Positions 1 through 8,597 of a DNA stretch of 64,000 nt are shown in pieces. The notes below the pieces were generated by a model. The model saw nothing but the letters and a program-made list of their open reading frames with translations. It did not search any database and was not told the DNA's origin. Positions within the stretch are counted from its first letter, which is position 1; the number at the start of each line of letters is the position of its first letter. The stretch is from Alphaproteobacteria bacterium (GTDB lineage Bacteria > Pseudomonadota > Alphaproteobacteria > JAEULC01). The stretch covers positions 12,549 to 76,548 of the forward strand of contig JADZDN010000104.1 of NCBI GenBank assembly GCA_020851015.1, written 5' to 3'. Both the position numbers and the translations under genes were made by a program.

Positions 1-2
1 GC

Positions 3-965
3 AGCCCGCCGCCCGCGGTCCTCGTGCAGGTCAAGCCCGCGCGCCTGGGAACGGTGACGGAGCGCGTCGAATCCGTGGCAACGGCCCTGGCGAACGAATC
101 CGTAACCATCACCTCCAAGGTCGCGGGCATCGTCGAGAAGATCAATATCGCCGAGGGCGAGCGGGTCAAGGCGGGCCAGGTGCTGGTCCAGTTTGACGAC
201 AAGGAAACCGTGGCCGAGCTGGAAGCGCAGAAGGCCCTGACCCAGGGCGCCTTCCTAGCCTATGACCGCGCCATCAAGCTGAAGGAAAACCAGAACGTCG
301 CGCAGGCCAAGGTCGACGACCTGCTGTCGGCCTGGAAGAACGGCGAGGCGCGGATCCGCATCGTCCAGGCCAAGCTGGCGGACCTGAAGATCACGGCACC
401 CTTCAGCGGGAAGGTGGGCCTGCGGCGCGTCAGCGTCGGCGCGCTGATCCAGCCCGGCACGATCGTGACGACGCTCGACGACGTCGATACGATCCGCCTC
501 AAGTTCTCGGTGCCGGAAACGCTGCTGGCGAACATCAAGCCGGGCCTGGAGGTCGAGGCCTCGGCCTCTGCCTATTCGGGCCGCACGTTCAAGGGCGCGG
601 TCACGTCGATCGACTCGCGCGTCGACGCAATCTCCCGCGCGATCGAGATACGCGCCGACATACCGAATCCCGAGGGCCTGCTGAAACCCGGTATGTTCAT
701 GTCGTACCGGCTGGCGCTGAAGCGGCGCGAGAATGCCGTGCTGGTGCCGGAAGAGGCGCTGCTGACCGAGGGTACGCGGCAGTTCGTGTTCGTGGTCAAC
801 AACGATCGCACCACCAAGGTCGAGGTCAAGGTCGGCGACCGCGGCGATGGCGAGGCGGAGATCCTCTCCGGCCTCGCCCCCGGCGACATGATCGTCGTGG
901 CCGGAATCCAGAAAGTGCGCAACGGCACCCAGGTCAAAGTCGCCGCGGACAGGCCCCAGAGCTGA
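3..965 (+). CDS. RND efflux periplasmic adaptor subunit (5' partial)
   Basis: Periplasmic adaptor (membrane fusion protein) of an RND tripartite efflux pump, linking the inner-membrane permease to an outer-membrane channel. The frame runs in from the left window edge, so the signal peptide or lipid anchor is not visible; about 320 codons remain. In order I see the first lipoyl half (VKAGQVLVQFDD), a helical hairpin of roughly 60 residues, the second lipoyl half (ITAPFSGKVGLRRVSVGALI), a beta-barrel, and a membrane-proximal domain ending with GLAPGDMIVVAGIQKVRNG. The permease gene follows after 47 bases on the same strand, the usual adaptor-permease pairing. No outer-membrane channel gene is in view. 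The substrate cannot be read from the sequence. Confidence 0.93.
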   Translation, partial: SPPPAVLVQVKPARLGTVTERVESVATALANESVTITSKVAGIVEKINIAEGERVKAGQVLVQFDDKETVAELEAQKALTQGAFLAYDRAIKLKENQNVAQAKVDDLLSAWKNGEARIRIVQAKLADLKITAPFSGKVGLRRVSVGALIQPGTIVTTLDDVDTIRLKFSVPETLLANIKPGLEVEASASAYSGRTFKGAVTSIDSRVDAISRAIEIRADIPNPEGLLKPGMFMSYRLALKRRENAVLVPEEALLTEGTRQFVFVVNNDRTTKVEVKVGDRGDGEAEILSGLAPGDMIVVAGIQKVRNGTQVKVAADRPQS

Positions 966-1012
966 AGCGCCCCGCGAGGGACGGCGGCACCGCATACGGG
1001 AAGGGTAGCGCG

Positions 1013-4000
1013 ATGGTCTTGTCCGACGTCTCGATCAAGCGGCCGGTATTCGCGACGGTCATCAGCCTGATCCTGGTCATCTTCGGCCTGTTCTCGTTCC
1101 GCGGCATGTCGGTGCGCGAGTATCCCGCGATCGATCCGCCGGTGCTGTCCATCACCACGCAGTACAAGGGCGCCAGCAATCAGATCATCGAGAGCCAGAT
1201 CACGCAGCTGATCGAGGACCAGATCGCCGGCATCGAGGGCGTGCGGTCGATCAACTCGTCGAGCCGCGAAGGGTCGTCCAGCATCACGGTCGAGTTCCGG
1301 CTGAACCGCGACATCGACGGCGCGGCCAACGACGTGCGCGACAAGGTGGCGCGCGTGCTGTCCCGCCTGCCGGACGCGGCCGACCAGCCCGTGATCGCCA
1401 AGGTCGAGGCCGATGCGCGGCCGATCATCTGGTTCTCGCTGCTGAGCGACAAGCTGAACTCGCTGGAGCTGACCGACTTCGCCGACAGATTCCTGGTGGA
1501 CCGGCTTTCGACCGTGCCGGGCGTCGCCAGCGTGCGCATCGGCGGCGAGCGGCGCTACGCCATGCGCATCTGGCTGGACAAGCAGGCGATGGCGGCGCGC
1601 GAGGTGACCGCGACCGACATCGAGACCGCGCTGAAGCAGCAAAACCTGGAACTGCCCTCCGGCCGCATCGAATCGAAGCAGCGCGAATTCACGGTCATGG
1701 CCGACACGGGCCTGAAGACGCCCGAACAGTTCGCGCACCTGGTGCTCGCCACGCGCGACGGCTACCAGATCCGCCTGGGCGAGGTGGCGCGCGTCGAGAA
1801 GGGCGCGCTGGACGACCGCGGCGAATACCGCAGCAACGGCAAGAACGCGGTCGGCGTCGGCATCGTCAAGCAGTCCACGGCCAATACGCTGGACGTCGCC
1901 GACCAGGCCAAGGCCGAGATCGAGCGGTTGAAGGCGTCGCTGCCGCCCGAGATCGAGGTGATCCTGTCCTACGACAGCGCCCAGTTCATCGCCCAGTCGA
2001 TCTTCGAGGTCGAGCACGCGCTGATGATCGCGATCGGACTGGTCGTGGTCGTCGTGTTCTTCTTCCTGCGCAACGTGCGCGCCACCTTGATCCCGAGCAT
2101 CGCCATCCCGGTATCGATCATCGCGGCCTGCGCGGTGCTGTCGGCGCTGGACTACTCGGTCAATGTCCTGACCCTGCTGGCCGCGGTGCTGGCGATCGGC
2201 CTGGTCGTCGACGACGCCATCGTCGTGCTGGAGAACATCCACCGCCATATCGAGGAAGGCCACCCGCCGCTGCTGGCGGCGGTCGACGGGGCGCGGCAGA
2301 TCGGATTCGCCGTGATCTCCACCACGCTGGTGTTGATCGCGGTGTTCGTCCCGCTGTCGTTCCTCGAGGGCAATACCGGCCGCCTGTTCCGCGAGTTCGG
2401 CATCTCGGTCGCGGCCGCCGTCGCCTTCTCCGGCATCGTCGCCCTGTCCCTTACCCCGATGCTGTGCTCCAAGCTGCTGAACAGTCACGACAGCGAGGGG
2501 TTGCTGCACCGTCTGACCGAGCCGGTGTTCGTCGGCATCAACAAGACCTACGCCTTGCTGCTCCGCGCCGCGCTGGCGGTTCCGCTGGTGATGGCGGCGC
2601 TGGCCGTCAGCGTGATGGCGCTCGCAGTCGCGCTATACCTCCGCCTGCCGAAGGAATTCGCGCCGATCGAGGACCGCGGCAATATCTATATCTCGATCAC
2701 CTCACCCGAGGGCGCGAGTTTCGACTACACCAAGCGCCACGTGGTGGAGATCGAAGGGCTGATGCAGCCCTACCGCGACAACGGCCTGGCCTATCAGGTG
2801 ATCTCCTTCGTCGCCCCCAGCTTCGGCCGGCCGGGCGACGTGAAGAGCGCGAACATGTTCGTGCGCATGTCCGGCTGGGAGCAGCGCACCAAGCCCGAGG
2901 AATCGCAGCAATACGTGGTGAAGTCGCTGGCGCCGTCGCTCGGCCAGATTCCGGGCGTGCGCGCCTTCGCCATCAGCCCGCCCAGCCTCGGTCAGCCCTT
3001 CACCCAGCAGCCGGTACAGGTCGTTGTCGGCGGCAGCACCTACGAGGAGCTGGCGGAATGGCGCGACATGCTGCTCGACCGGCTGCGCGCCAACCCGAAA
3101 CTGCAGAACGTGACCACCAACTTCGAGGACACGAAGCCGGAACTGCGCGTCCACATCCGGCGCAATCGCGCATCCGACCTGGGTGTCTCGATCGAGGAGA
3201 TCGGCCGCGCCCTCGAAACGATGCTGGGCAGCCGCCAGGTCACCCGCTTCATCGATCGCGGCAAGGAATACGACGTCATCCTGCAGCTCAATCCGCAGGA
3301 CCGCACGCGGCCGGACGACATGTCCAACATCTTCGTCCGCTCGAACACGACGAAGTCGCTGATACCGCTGTCGAACCTGGTGAGCGTGACGGAACGCGGC
3401 GGCCCCAGCGATTTGAACCGCGTCGACCGGCTGCGGTCGTTCACCCTGCAGGCCACGCAGGTGCCCGGGGTAACGCTCGGCGAGGCGCTTGAAGTGGTCG
3501 AAACGGTCGCGGCGGAGTCCCTTCCCCTTCACGCGCGGCTCACCTATGCCGGCCAGTCGCGCGAGTTCAAGGAATCGAGCGCGTCGCTGCTGCTGGTCTT
3601 CGCCATGGCGGCGCTCATCGTCTACCTGGTGCTGGCCGCGCAGTTCGAAAGCTTCATCCACCCGTTCATCATCATGATGGCGGTTCCCCTGGCGGTTGCC
3701 GGTGCGCTCGGGGCCATCGCGTTGACCGGGCTGACCATCAACGTCTACTCCCAGATCGGGATGGTCATGCTGGTGGGCATCGTTGCGAAGAACGGGATTC
3801 TGATCGTCGAGTTCGCCAATCAGCTGCGCGACCAGGGCAAGAGCCTTTACGACGCCGTCGGCGAATCCGCGCGCACGCGCCTCAGGCCCATCCTGATGAC
3901 GAGCCTCGCTACGACCATCGGCGCGGCGCCGCTGGTGCTTAGCCATGGCGCGGGCATGGAGAGCCGGCAGGCCATTGGCGTGGTCATCATCGGCGGCGTT

Positions 4001-4150
4001 GCCTTCGCCACCCTGCTGACGCTGTTCATCATTCCTGCGTTCTACCTGCTGCTGGCCGGCGCGACGAAACCTGCCGGCCACGTGGCCAGCGAAATACGGC
4101 GCCTGCAAAGCGGTCGGCAGGCGCCGCACGGACACGCACCCGCGGAATGA
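1013..4150 (+). CDS. RND efflux transporter permease (HAE1/AcrB-like)
   Basis: Inner-membrane proton-driven permease of the resistance-nodulation-division superfamily, 1045 aa, the normal full length for the HAE1 (AcrB/MdtB) group. It opens with SIKRPVFATVISLILVIFGL (first membrane helix), followed by a large periplasmic loop, then a membrane block with GLVVDDAIVVLENI near residue 400, where the paired aspartates of the proton relay lie. A second periplasmic loop and second membrane block (MLVGIVAKNGILIVEFANQ) follow. It pairs with the adaptor upstream and its stop overlaps the next start by 4 bases (ATGA), so the hydrolase gene is probably co-transcribed. Drug efflux is typical of the family; the actual substrate is unknown. 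Confidence 0.96.
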   Translation: MVLSDVSIKRPVFATVISLILVIFGLFSFRGMSVREYPAIDPPVLSITTQYKGASNQIIESQITQLIEDQIAGIEGVRSINSSSREGSSSITVEFRLNRDIDGAANDVRDKVARVLSRLPDAADQPVIAKVEADARPIIWFSLLSDKLNSLELTDFADRFLVDRLSTVPGVASVRIGGERRYAMRIWLDKQAMAAREVTATDIETALKQQNLELPSGRIESKQREFTVMADTGLKTPEQFAHLVLATRDGYQIRLGEVARVEKGALDDRGEYRSNGKNAVGVGIVKQSTANTLDVADQAKAEIERLKASLPPEIEVILSYDSAQFIAQSIFEVEHALMIAIGLVVVVVFFFLRNVRATLIPSIAIPVSIIAACAVLSALDYSVNVLTLLAAVLAIGLVVDDAIVVLENIHRHIEEGHPPLLAAVDGARQIGFAVISTTLVLIAVFVPLSFLEGNTGRLFREFGISVAAAVAFSGIVALSLTPMLCSKLLNSHDSEGLLHRLTEPVFVGINKTYALLLRAALAVPLVMAALAVSVMALAVALYLRLPKEFAPIEDRGNIYISITSPEGASFDYTKRHVVEIEGLMQPYRDNGLAYQVISFVAPSFGRPGDVKSANMFVRMSGWEQRTKPEESQQYVVKSLAPSLGQIPGVRAFAISPPSLGQPFTQQPVQVVVGGSTYEELAEWRDMLLDRLRANPKLQNVTTNFEDTKPELRVHIRRNRASDLGVSIEEIGRALETMLGSRQVTRFIDRGKEYDVILQLNPQDRTRPDDMSNIFVRSNTTKSLIPLSNLVSVTERGGPSDLNRVDRLRSFTLQATQVPGVTLGEALEVVETVAAESLPLHARLTYAGQSREFKESSASLLLVFAMAALIVYLVLAAQFESFIHPFIIMMAVPLAVAGALGAIALTGLTINVYSQIGMVMLVGIVAKNGILIVEFANQLRDQGKSLYDAVGESARTRLRPILMTSLATTIGAAPLVLSHGAGMESRQAIGVVIIGGVAFATLLTLFIIPAFYLLLAGATKPAGHVASEIRRLQSGRQAPHGHAPAE

Positions 4151-5253
4151 GACGGCTGACGCCCGCGATCGGGCGCCTCGCTCTCATCGCCCTGACCTTG
4201 GCGGCGACCGGTTGCACCGGCGCGTCGCTGGATCTCATCGGTCAGCTGGGCCTCAACTTCGGCAGCGAAGGCGAACCGGCGGCCGCGCCGTCGGCCGCGG
4301 CGCTGGCAGCACAGCAGCCCCGGGCCGGCGGGCCAGCGACCAACGGGACCAATGGCGCATCCCCGATCGTGCGGAGCGACTCGGCCGCCATCGCGGCCGA
4401 GGATATCGGCGATGCCGCCGGCAGCGAGCGCACCGAGCTGGCGATGGCGCCCATCCCCGCCCGCCCCGCCCAGCCACGCAAGCCCGAGGCCGGCCGCGCG
4501 ATCTGCGGCGCGCTGGCGCCGGGCCAGCGCGGCATCGGCTCCGTCGAAAGCAACGGCCTGCAGTTCACGGTCGAGTGCTTCCGCGCCAAGCAGGCCGGGC
4601 CGGCGCCCGGCATCATCATCCTCCACGGCGCGCGCGGCATCGGGCGCAACACGATCTACGAGCGCCTGGCCGAGCATCTGAACGAACGCGGCCATCATGC
4701 CTTCATCTTCCAGTACCTTGGGGCCGCCGAGACGACCCCGGTAGTCCTGACCGGAAAGCCCGCGGCTGCCGCCAAGGGCGGCGCGGCGCGCCTCAAGACT
4801 CCGCCGCGCAAGCGGGGTGTCGATTCCGCTGCCCAGACCCTGGCGATCGACCGCGCCATCACCGCCGTCCAGGCCCTCCCCTATGTCGACCACGAGCGGA
4901 TCGGGCTGTTCGGCCTGTCGCTCGGCGGATTCCACGCCCTTGCCATCGCCTCGCAGGACGAGCGCATCGGCGCGGTCGTGGACATGTTCGGCGCGATGCC
5001 GCGGCCGGTCGGTCCGACCGTCACCCGCATGCCACCCACCCTGGTGCTGCACGGCGATCGCGACGCGGTGGTACCGGTTCGCCGGGCTTATGAGCTGGCC
5101 AAGCTGCTGAAGACCATCGGCGCGCCCCACGAGGTCAAGATCTACAAAGGCCAGGGCCACAGCTTCACCGGCGCCGCCGACCAGGACAGCGTCGAGCGCT
5201 CGGTCGAGTTCCTCGATCGGCGGCTGCGCGCGCAGAATCGACCCGCCGGGTGA
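4147..5253 (+). CDS. Dienelactone hydrolase-family alpha/beta hydrolase, probable lipoprotein
   Basis: Alpha/beta hydrolase of the dienelactone hydrolase family, 368 aa. The N-terminus is a signal sequence ending in LAATGC, so Cys23 may be lipidated and the protein anchored in the envelope. A linker of about 90 residues rich in Ala, Pro and Gly follows. The catalytic set is readable: nucleophile in GLFGLSLGGFHA (about residue 258), Asp in HGDRDAVVPV (about 305) and His in GQGHSF (about 338). DLH enzymes usually have a Cys nucleophile; here the GxSxG serine suggests a more general esterase. It overlaps the RND permease by 4 bases and the next gene by 4 bases. The substrate is unknown. Confidence 0.85.
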   Translation: MRRLTPAIGRLALIALTLAATGCTGASLDLIGQLGLNFGSEGEPAAAPSAAALAAQQPRAGGPATNGTNGASPIVRSDSAAIAAEDIGDAAGSERTELAMAPIPARPAQPRKPEAGRAICGALAPGQRGIGSVESNGLQFTVECFRAKQAGPAPGIIILHGARGIGRNTIYERLAEHLNERGHHAFIFQYLGAAETTPVVLTGKPAAAAKGGAARLKTPPRKRGVDSAAQTLAIDRAITAVQALPYVDHERIGLFGLSLGGFHALAIASQDERIGAVVDMFGAMPRPVGPTVTRMPPTLVLHGDRDAVVPVRRAYELAKLLKTIGAPHEVKIYKGQGHSFTGAADQDSVERSVEFLDRRLRAQNRPAG

Positions 5254-6155
5254 GCGCGGCCTCCTTCCCGTCCGCCAGGACCGACGAGCCGCTGCACGGC
5301 ATCTTGCTGATGATCGCCTCGATGGCGGTGTTCTCGGCCGTGGACTGCACGTCCAAGTTCCTGGCCGCCAGCTACCACCCCGTCATGGTCACCTGGGGAC
5401 GGCAGGCGATCCAGATCCTGCTGCTGGCGCCGATCGTCCTTTGGGCCGGGCCCGCGCGCAGCCTGCGCTCGGCGGCGCAGGGCCAGCAGATACTGCGCGG
5501 ATTGCTGCTGATCGGCTCGACCGTCTGCTTTATCAGCGGACTCGCCCGATTGCCGCTCGCCGAGGCCTCGGCCATCGGCTTCGTCTCGCCGATGTTCACG
5601 ACCGCCCTGTCTATCCCGCTTCTTGGGGAAAAGGTCGGCGTGCGGCGCTGGGCGGCGATGCTGGTCGGATTCGCGGGCGCGCTGGTCGTGATCCGGCCGG
5701 GAACCGCCGCCTTCGATCCCGCCGCCCTGTTCCCGGTCGCCTCGGCCGCCTTCTGGGCATTCGCGCTGATCGTGACGCGCCGCATGAGCCGGCGCGACAC
5801 CGCGTTGACCACCCTGGTCTACGCCAGCGTCGTCGGGCTGGTGGCGGCAAGCTTCCCCCTGCCGTGGTACTGGTCGATGCCCGATCCCGGCGCGGTGGCG
5901 CTGATGGCGATAATGGGCATGATGAGCCTGACGGGCCACTACCTGCTGGTGACGGCATTCGAGCGCGGGATGGTCTCCATCCTCGCGCCTTTCTCGTACA
6001 GCCAGATGATCTGGGCCACGGTTTTCGGCTACCTGGTGTTCGATTCCCTGCCCGATGCGTGGACCGGCGTCGGCGCCGCGATCATCATCGCCAGCGGGAT
6101 CTACGTCTGGCATCGAGAGCGCGTGCGGCACGGGCTGGCCGGCAAGGAAACCTGA
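5250..6155 (+). CDS. EamA/DMT-family transporter
   Basis: Ten-helix inner-membrane protein of the drug/metabolite transporter superfamily, 301 aa, with two EamA repeats. The first begins at GILLMIASMAVFSAVDCTSK and the second near FPVASAAFWAFALIVTRRMS. Conserved features include the SAIGFVSPMFTTALSIPLLGE-like end of repeat one and the matching ILAPFSYSQMIWA in repeat two. The start is GTG, overlapping the hydrolase stop by 4 bases, which points to one transcript from the RND genes to here. Members export amino acids, metabolites or nucleotide derivatives; nothing here fixes the substrate. Confidence 0.9.
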   Translation: MSAASFPSARTDEPLHGILLMIASMAVFSAVDCTSKFLAASYHPVMVTWGRQAIQILLLAPIVLWAGPARSLRSAAQGQQILRGLLLIGSTVCFISGLARLPLAEASAIGFVSPMFTTALSIPLLGEKVGVRRWAAMLVGFAGALVVIRPGTAAFDPAALFPVASAAFWAFALIVTRRMSRRDTALTTLVYASVVGLVAASFPLPWYWSMPDPGAVALMAIMGMMSLTGHYLLVTAFERGMVSILAPFSYSQMIWATVFGYLVFDSLPDAWTGVGAAIIIASGIYVWHRERVRHGLAGKET

Positions 6156-6469
6156 ACCGGGCGGCGGTGCTCGACGCAAAATCGCGACAAATGCTCCGCG
6201 TCGCTCCGTGACCGATCTGGGGCCGCGACCGGCCGGCCGGTCGGATAAACGATTCATCAAGGATCGTGCGCGACGATGGACGCGGGGCAAGAGGCTGCAA
6301 GCTAGGACGCGACGTCCAAGGCGCCGGAGAACCGGCGCCGCTGCGGGAAAAGGACGGGGCGTGTCTGGGAGATGTCAATGCAACGGTTCCCGACCCGACG
6401 GGGCGGCGCGGCGGCCTTGGGCCGCCGGTTCTCCGCGGCACCCCTGAATTCGACGCAAGGGCCGCAGCC
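6156..6469. other. Gene-free interval between the efflux operon and an orphan gene
   Basis: No coding region is supported in these 314 bases. The frame of the downstream gene stays open upstream, but its composition does not resemble protein. The stretch holds a 16-base perfect palindrome at 6227-6242 and a perfect 8-bp stem with a 4-base loop at 6320-6339. A slightly AT-richer patch around 6243-6262 could carry a promoter, but I see no convincing -35/-10 pair. Confidence 0.6.
6320..6339. terminator. Perfect GC hairpin, possible terminator or leader structure
   Basis: GGCGCCGG, a 4-base AGAA loop, then CCGGCGCC: a perfect 8-bp stem. There is no T-tract on either side, so a classical intrinsic terminator is not shown. 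It lies 165 bases after the EamA stop and 130 bases before the next start, so it could end the upstream operon or fold in the downstream leader. Confidence 0.4.
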
Positions 6470-7201
6470 ATGACGGCGGCCACCTTGCCGCAACCGACCG
6501 AGGCGACGCGAGCGAATACCATCGCGGGTTTCCTCGACGCCGTGGATGGGCAGCGCGTCTTCGGCTGGGCGTGGGACCGCGCCAATGCCGCCGAGCGCCT
6601 GCGGATCGAGATTCGCGCCGGCGACGCCCTGGCGGCCGATACGGTCGCGGACCGGCCGCGCCCGGATTTGAAGGCCAACGGCATCGGCGACGGCGCCCAT
6701 GCTTTCGAAGCCATGCTGTCGATCGACGGCACGCCGCCGGACCAGCTGGTGGCTACAGCGATCTCGCCCTCGACCGGCGCCCGCCAGGTTCTCGAGCACC
6801 GCCCCCCGCCGCGCGCGGACAATGCCGATGGCGGCGGCGCCAAGGCCCAGGTCGAGCCCCTGATCGACCTGCTGCATGCCTCGCAGCGGCGCGCCGTGGC
6901 GGCAATGCAGGCCGCCGAGCGGAAGTTCGACGAGGCCGCCGCGCGCCTGACCCGACTGCCGGAACTGACGCAGACGCTTGACCAGATCCGCGCGACCCAG
7001 GGCGACCTGGCGCGGCGCATCGCCGATGCGGAAGTGTTCCTGGTGCGCTTCGACGGCGTGCTGAGCCAGCTCGAGAAGCAGGGGCAGCGCCGCGATCCCG
7101 AACGCCAGTTCAACCGCCAGCTTCTGCTGCTGATCGGGCTGGGCGTCGTCGCCACGGTCGCCACCGTGGCCGCCGTGGTGATGGCGGTGCTGGCGGGCTG
7201 A
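6470..7201 (+). CDS. Tail-anchored protein of unknown function with a GWAWD-type domain
   Basis: Function not recognised. From ATG 6470 the product is 243 aa. Residues about 12-100 form a domain with VFGWAWDRA, RLRIEIRAGD, RPDLKANGIGDGAHAFE; similar signatures occur in the large glycosyltransferase-like proteins at 11949-14270 and 16416-18797. Residues about 120-205 are charged and probably helical, possibly coiled coil. The last 26 residues (LLLLIGLGVVATVATV onward) are a membrane helix ending in AVLAG, so the body would face the cytoplasm in a tail-anchored arrangement. The frame is open upstream to 6266, but that part looks non-coding. The gene converges on the type I adaptor gene with a 16-base gap. 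Confidence 0.75.
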   Translation: MTAATLPQPTEATRANTIAGFLDAVDGQRVFGWAWDRANAAERLRIEIRAGDALAADTVADRPRPDLKANGIGDGAHAFEAMLSIDGTPPDQLVATAISPSTGARQVLEHRPPPRADNADGGGAKAQVEPLIDLLHASQRRAVAAMQAAERKFDEAAARLTRLPELTQTLDQIRATQGDLARRIADAEVFLVRFDGVLSQLEKQGQRRDPERQFNRQLLLLIGLGVVATVATVAAVVMAVLAG

Positions 7202-7217
7202 TCGTCCCTGCCGGCCG

Positions 7218-8597
7218 CTATTGCTCGCGGAAGGACCGCCGCGCGGTGTCGATGATCGGCGACAGGAAATAGTCGATCGCCCGCCGCTTGCCCGTCACGA
7301 TGTAGACCTCGGCAGGCATGCCCGGATAGGGCTCGATCTTGCCGGCGGCCGCCAGCGATTCCTTCTTCAGGCGAACCCGCGTCGTGAAATAGTTCTCGCC
7401 CGTGCGCTGGTCCTGCATCTTGTCCGCCGCGACATAGATGACCTCGCCATCCACCAGCGGCACGATCCGCTGCCGGTACGCCGTCATGCGCACCTCGGCC
7501 GGCAGGCCCACGCGCACGACGTCGATGTCCGTAGGATTGACCCGCGCCTCGATGATCATGTCGTCGTCCTGGGGCACGATGTCCATGATCGGCTGGCCGG
7601 CCTGGATCACCCCGCCGGGCGTGAAGAATTTCAGGTCCACGACCTGCCCGTCCTGCGGCGCGACGACGTCCTTGCGCTGCAGCACGTCGTCGGCCCCCTT
7701 CAGCCGGTCGGTGAAGTCCGCCTCGGCGGCCTGCGCGTCCTGCAGCTCGCGGTTGATGTCCGATTGGCGCTGGTTGCGGACGGTCTTTGCCTCGAACTCC
7801 GCCTGCGCGATCGCCTGGCGCGCGCGCGCCATGTTGGCGTCCAGTTCGCCTATCCGTCCCCGGGTCTCGGCGATGCTCCGTTGCAGGGCCAAAAGGCGCG
7901 GCTTGCGCTCGTAGCCTTTCTCGACCAGCTCGCGGATGGCGTCAGCCTCTTCCTCGAAGTATTTCAGCCGCTCGGCCGAGGAGGAATACTGAGCCTTGAA
8001 TGCGGCGATGTCCTCGCGCGACTGCTGGGTGCGTCGCTCTATCGCCGCGACCTGGCTTTCATAGGCCTGCTTGCGCGCGGTCAAGAGGCTCTGCTGGGTG
8101 GCGAAATGCTCCGCCAGCGGCGGCGACGATGCCTGCTTGGCGAGGTCGGGCGGCAGCACGATGACAGCGGCTTCCTCCTGCTCGGCCCGGAGCCGCGCGA
8201 TCTTCACCTGAGTTGCCAGCCGCTGGTTGCGAAGCTGCATCGCCGCCGAGTCCGCCTGCGTGGTATCCAGGCGCAGCAACACCTGGCCGGCTTTGACCCG
8301 CTGTCCCTCCTGCACCAGCAGCTCGCGCAGGATCCCGCCTTCCAGGTGCTGGACCGTCTTGCGGTGGCTGTCCACGATGACGGAGCCGGGGGCGATCGCC
8401 GCGCTGTCCAGCGAAGCCAGGAAGGCCCAGATCAAGAACGTGCCCAGGAACCCCCCGATCGTGACGGCGCCGGCGATCAGCGGTCCGCGCAGCGTCGGCG
8501 TGTTGTCCTCGGCGTCGTCGGCGATCTCCGCCGGTTGCGCCGCGCGGAGATCCAGCGACAATGCGCCGCTTCTGGTCGTGGTGATCGATGTCGTCAT
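7218..8597 (-). CDS. Type I secretion periplasmic adaptor (HlyD/PrtE family)
   Basis: Membrane fusion protein of a type I secretion system, 459 aa. A cytoplasmic segment of about 38 residues precedes a single membrane helix (IAGAVTIGGFLGTFLIWAFL). Next come the first lipoyl half (HLEGGILRELLVQEGQRVKA), a long helical hairpin (about residues 120-310), the second lipoyl half (VVAPQDGQVVDLKFFTPGG) and a C-terminal beta domain ending with PGMPAEVYIVTGKRRAIDYF, the usual PrtE/AprE/HlyD ending. Its ATG overlaps the stop of the ABC gene (ATGA), so the two are translationally coupled. No TolC gene is nearby, so an outer-membrane partner must be encoded elsewhere. Confidence 0.95.
   Translation of the reverse strand: MTTSITTTRSGALSLDLRAAQPAEIADDAEDNTPTLRGPLIAGAVTIGGFLGTFLIWAFLASLDSAAIAPGSVIVDSHRKTVQHLEGGILRELLVQEGQRVKAGQVLLRLDTTQADSAAMQLRNQRLATQVKIARLRAEQEEAAVIVLPPDLAKQASSPPLAEHFATQQSLLTARKQAYESQVAAIERRTQQSREDIAAFKAQYSSSAERLKYFEEEADAIRELVEKGYERKPRLLALQRSIAETRGRIGELDANMARARQAIAQAEFEAKTVRNQRQSDINRELQDAQAAEADFTDRLKGADDVLQRKDVVAPQDGQVVDLKFFTPGGVIQAGQPIMDIVPQDDDMIIEARVNPTDIDVVRVGLPAEVRMTAYRQRIVPLVDGEVIYVAADKMQDQRTGENYFTTRVRLKKESLAAAGKIEPYPGMPAEVYIVTGKRRAIDYFLSPIIDTARRSFREQ

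Noticed and set aside
572..4135. Long minus-strand open frames opposite the RND permease (for example 572-2509 and 2702-4135)
   Set aside because: They are rich in Arg, Asp, His and Gln with no domain and mirror the permease codons; GC-rich DNA keeps antisense frames open. The permease on the plus strand is certain.
6266..6469. The 68-codon upstream extension of the 243-aa tail-anchored protein
   Set aside because: Composition changes abruptly to Gly/Arg/Pro-rich, and a perfect hairpin and palindrome lie in it; ATG 6470 gives a product starting just before the conserved domain.
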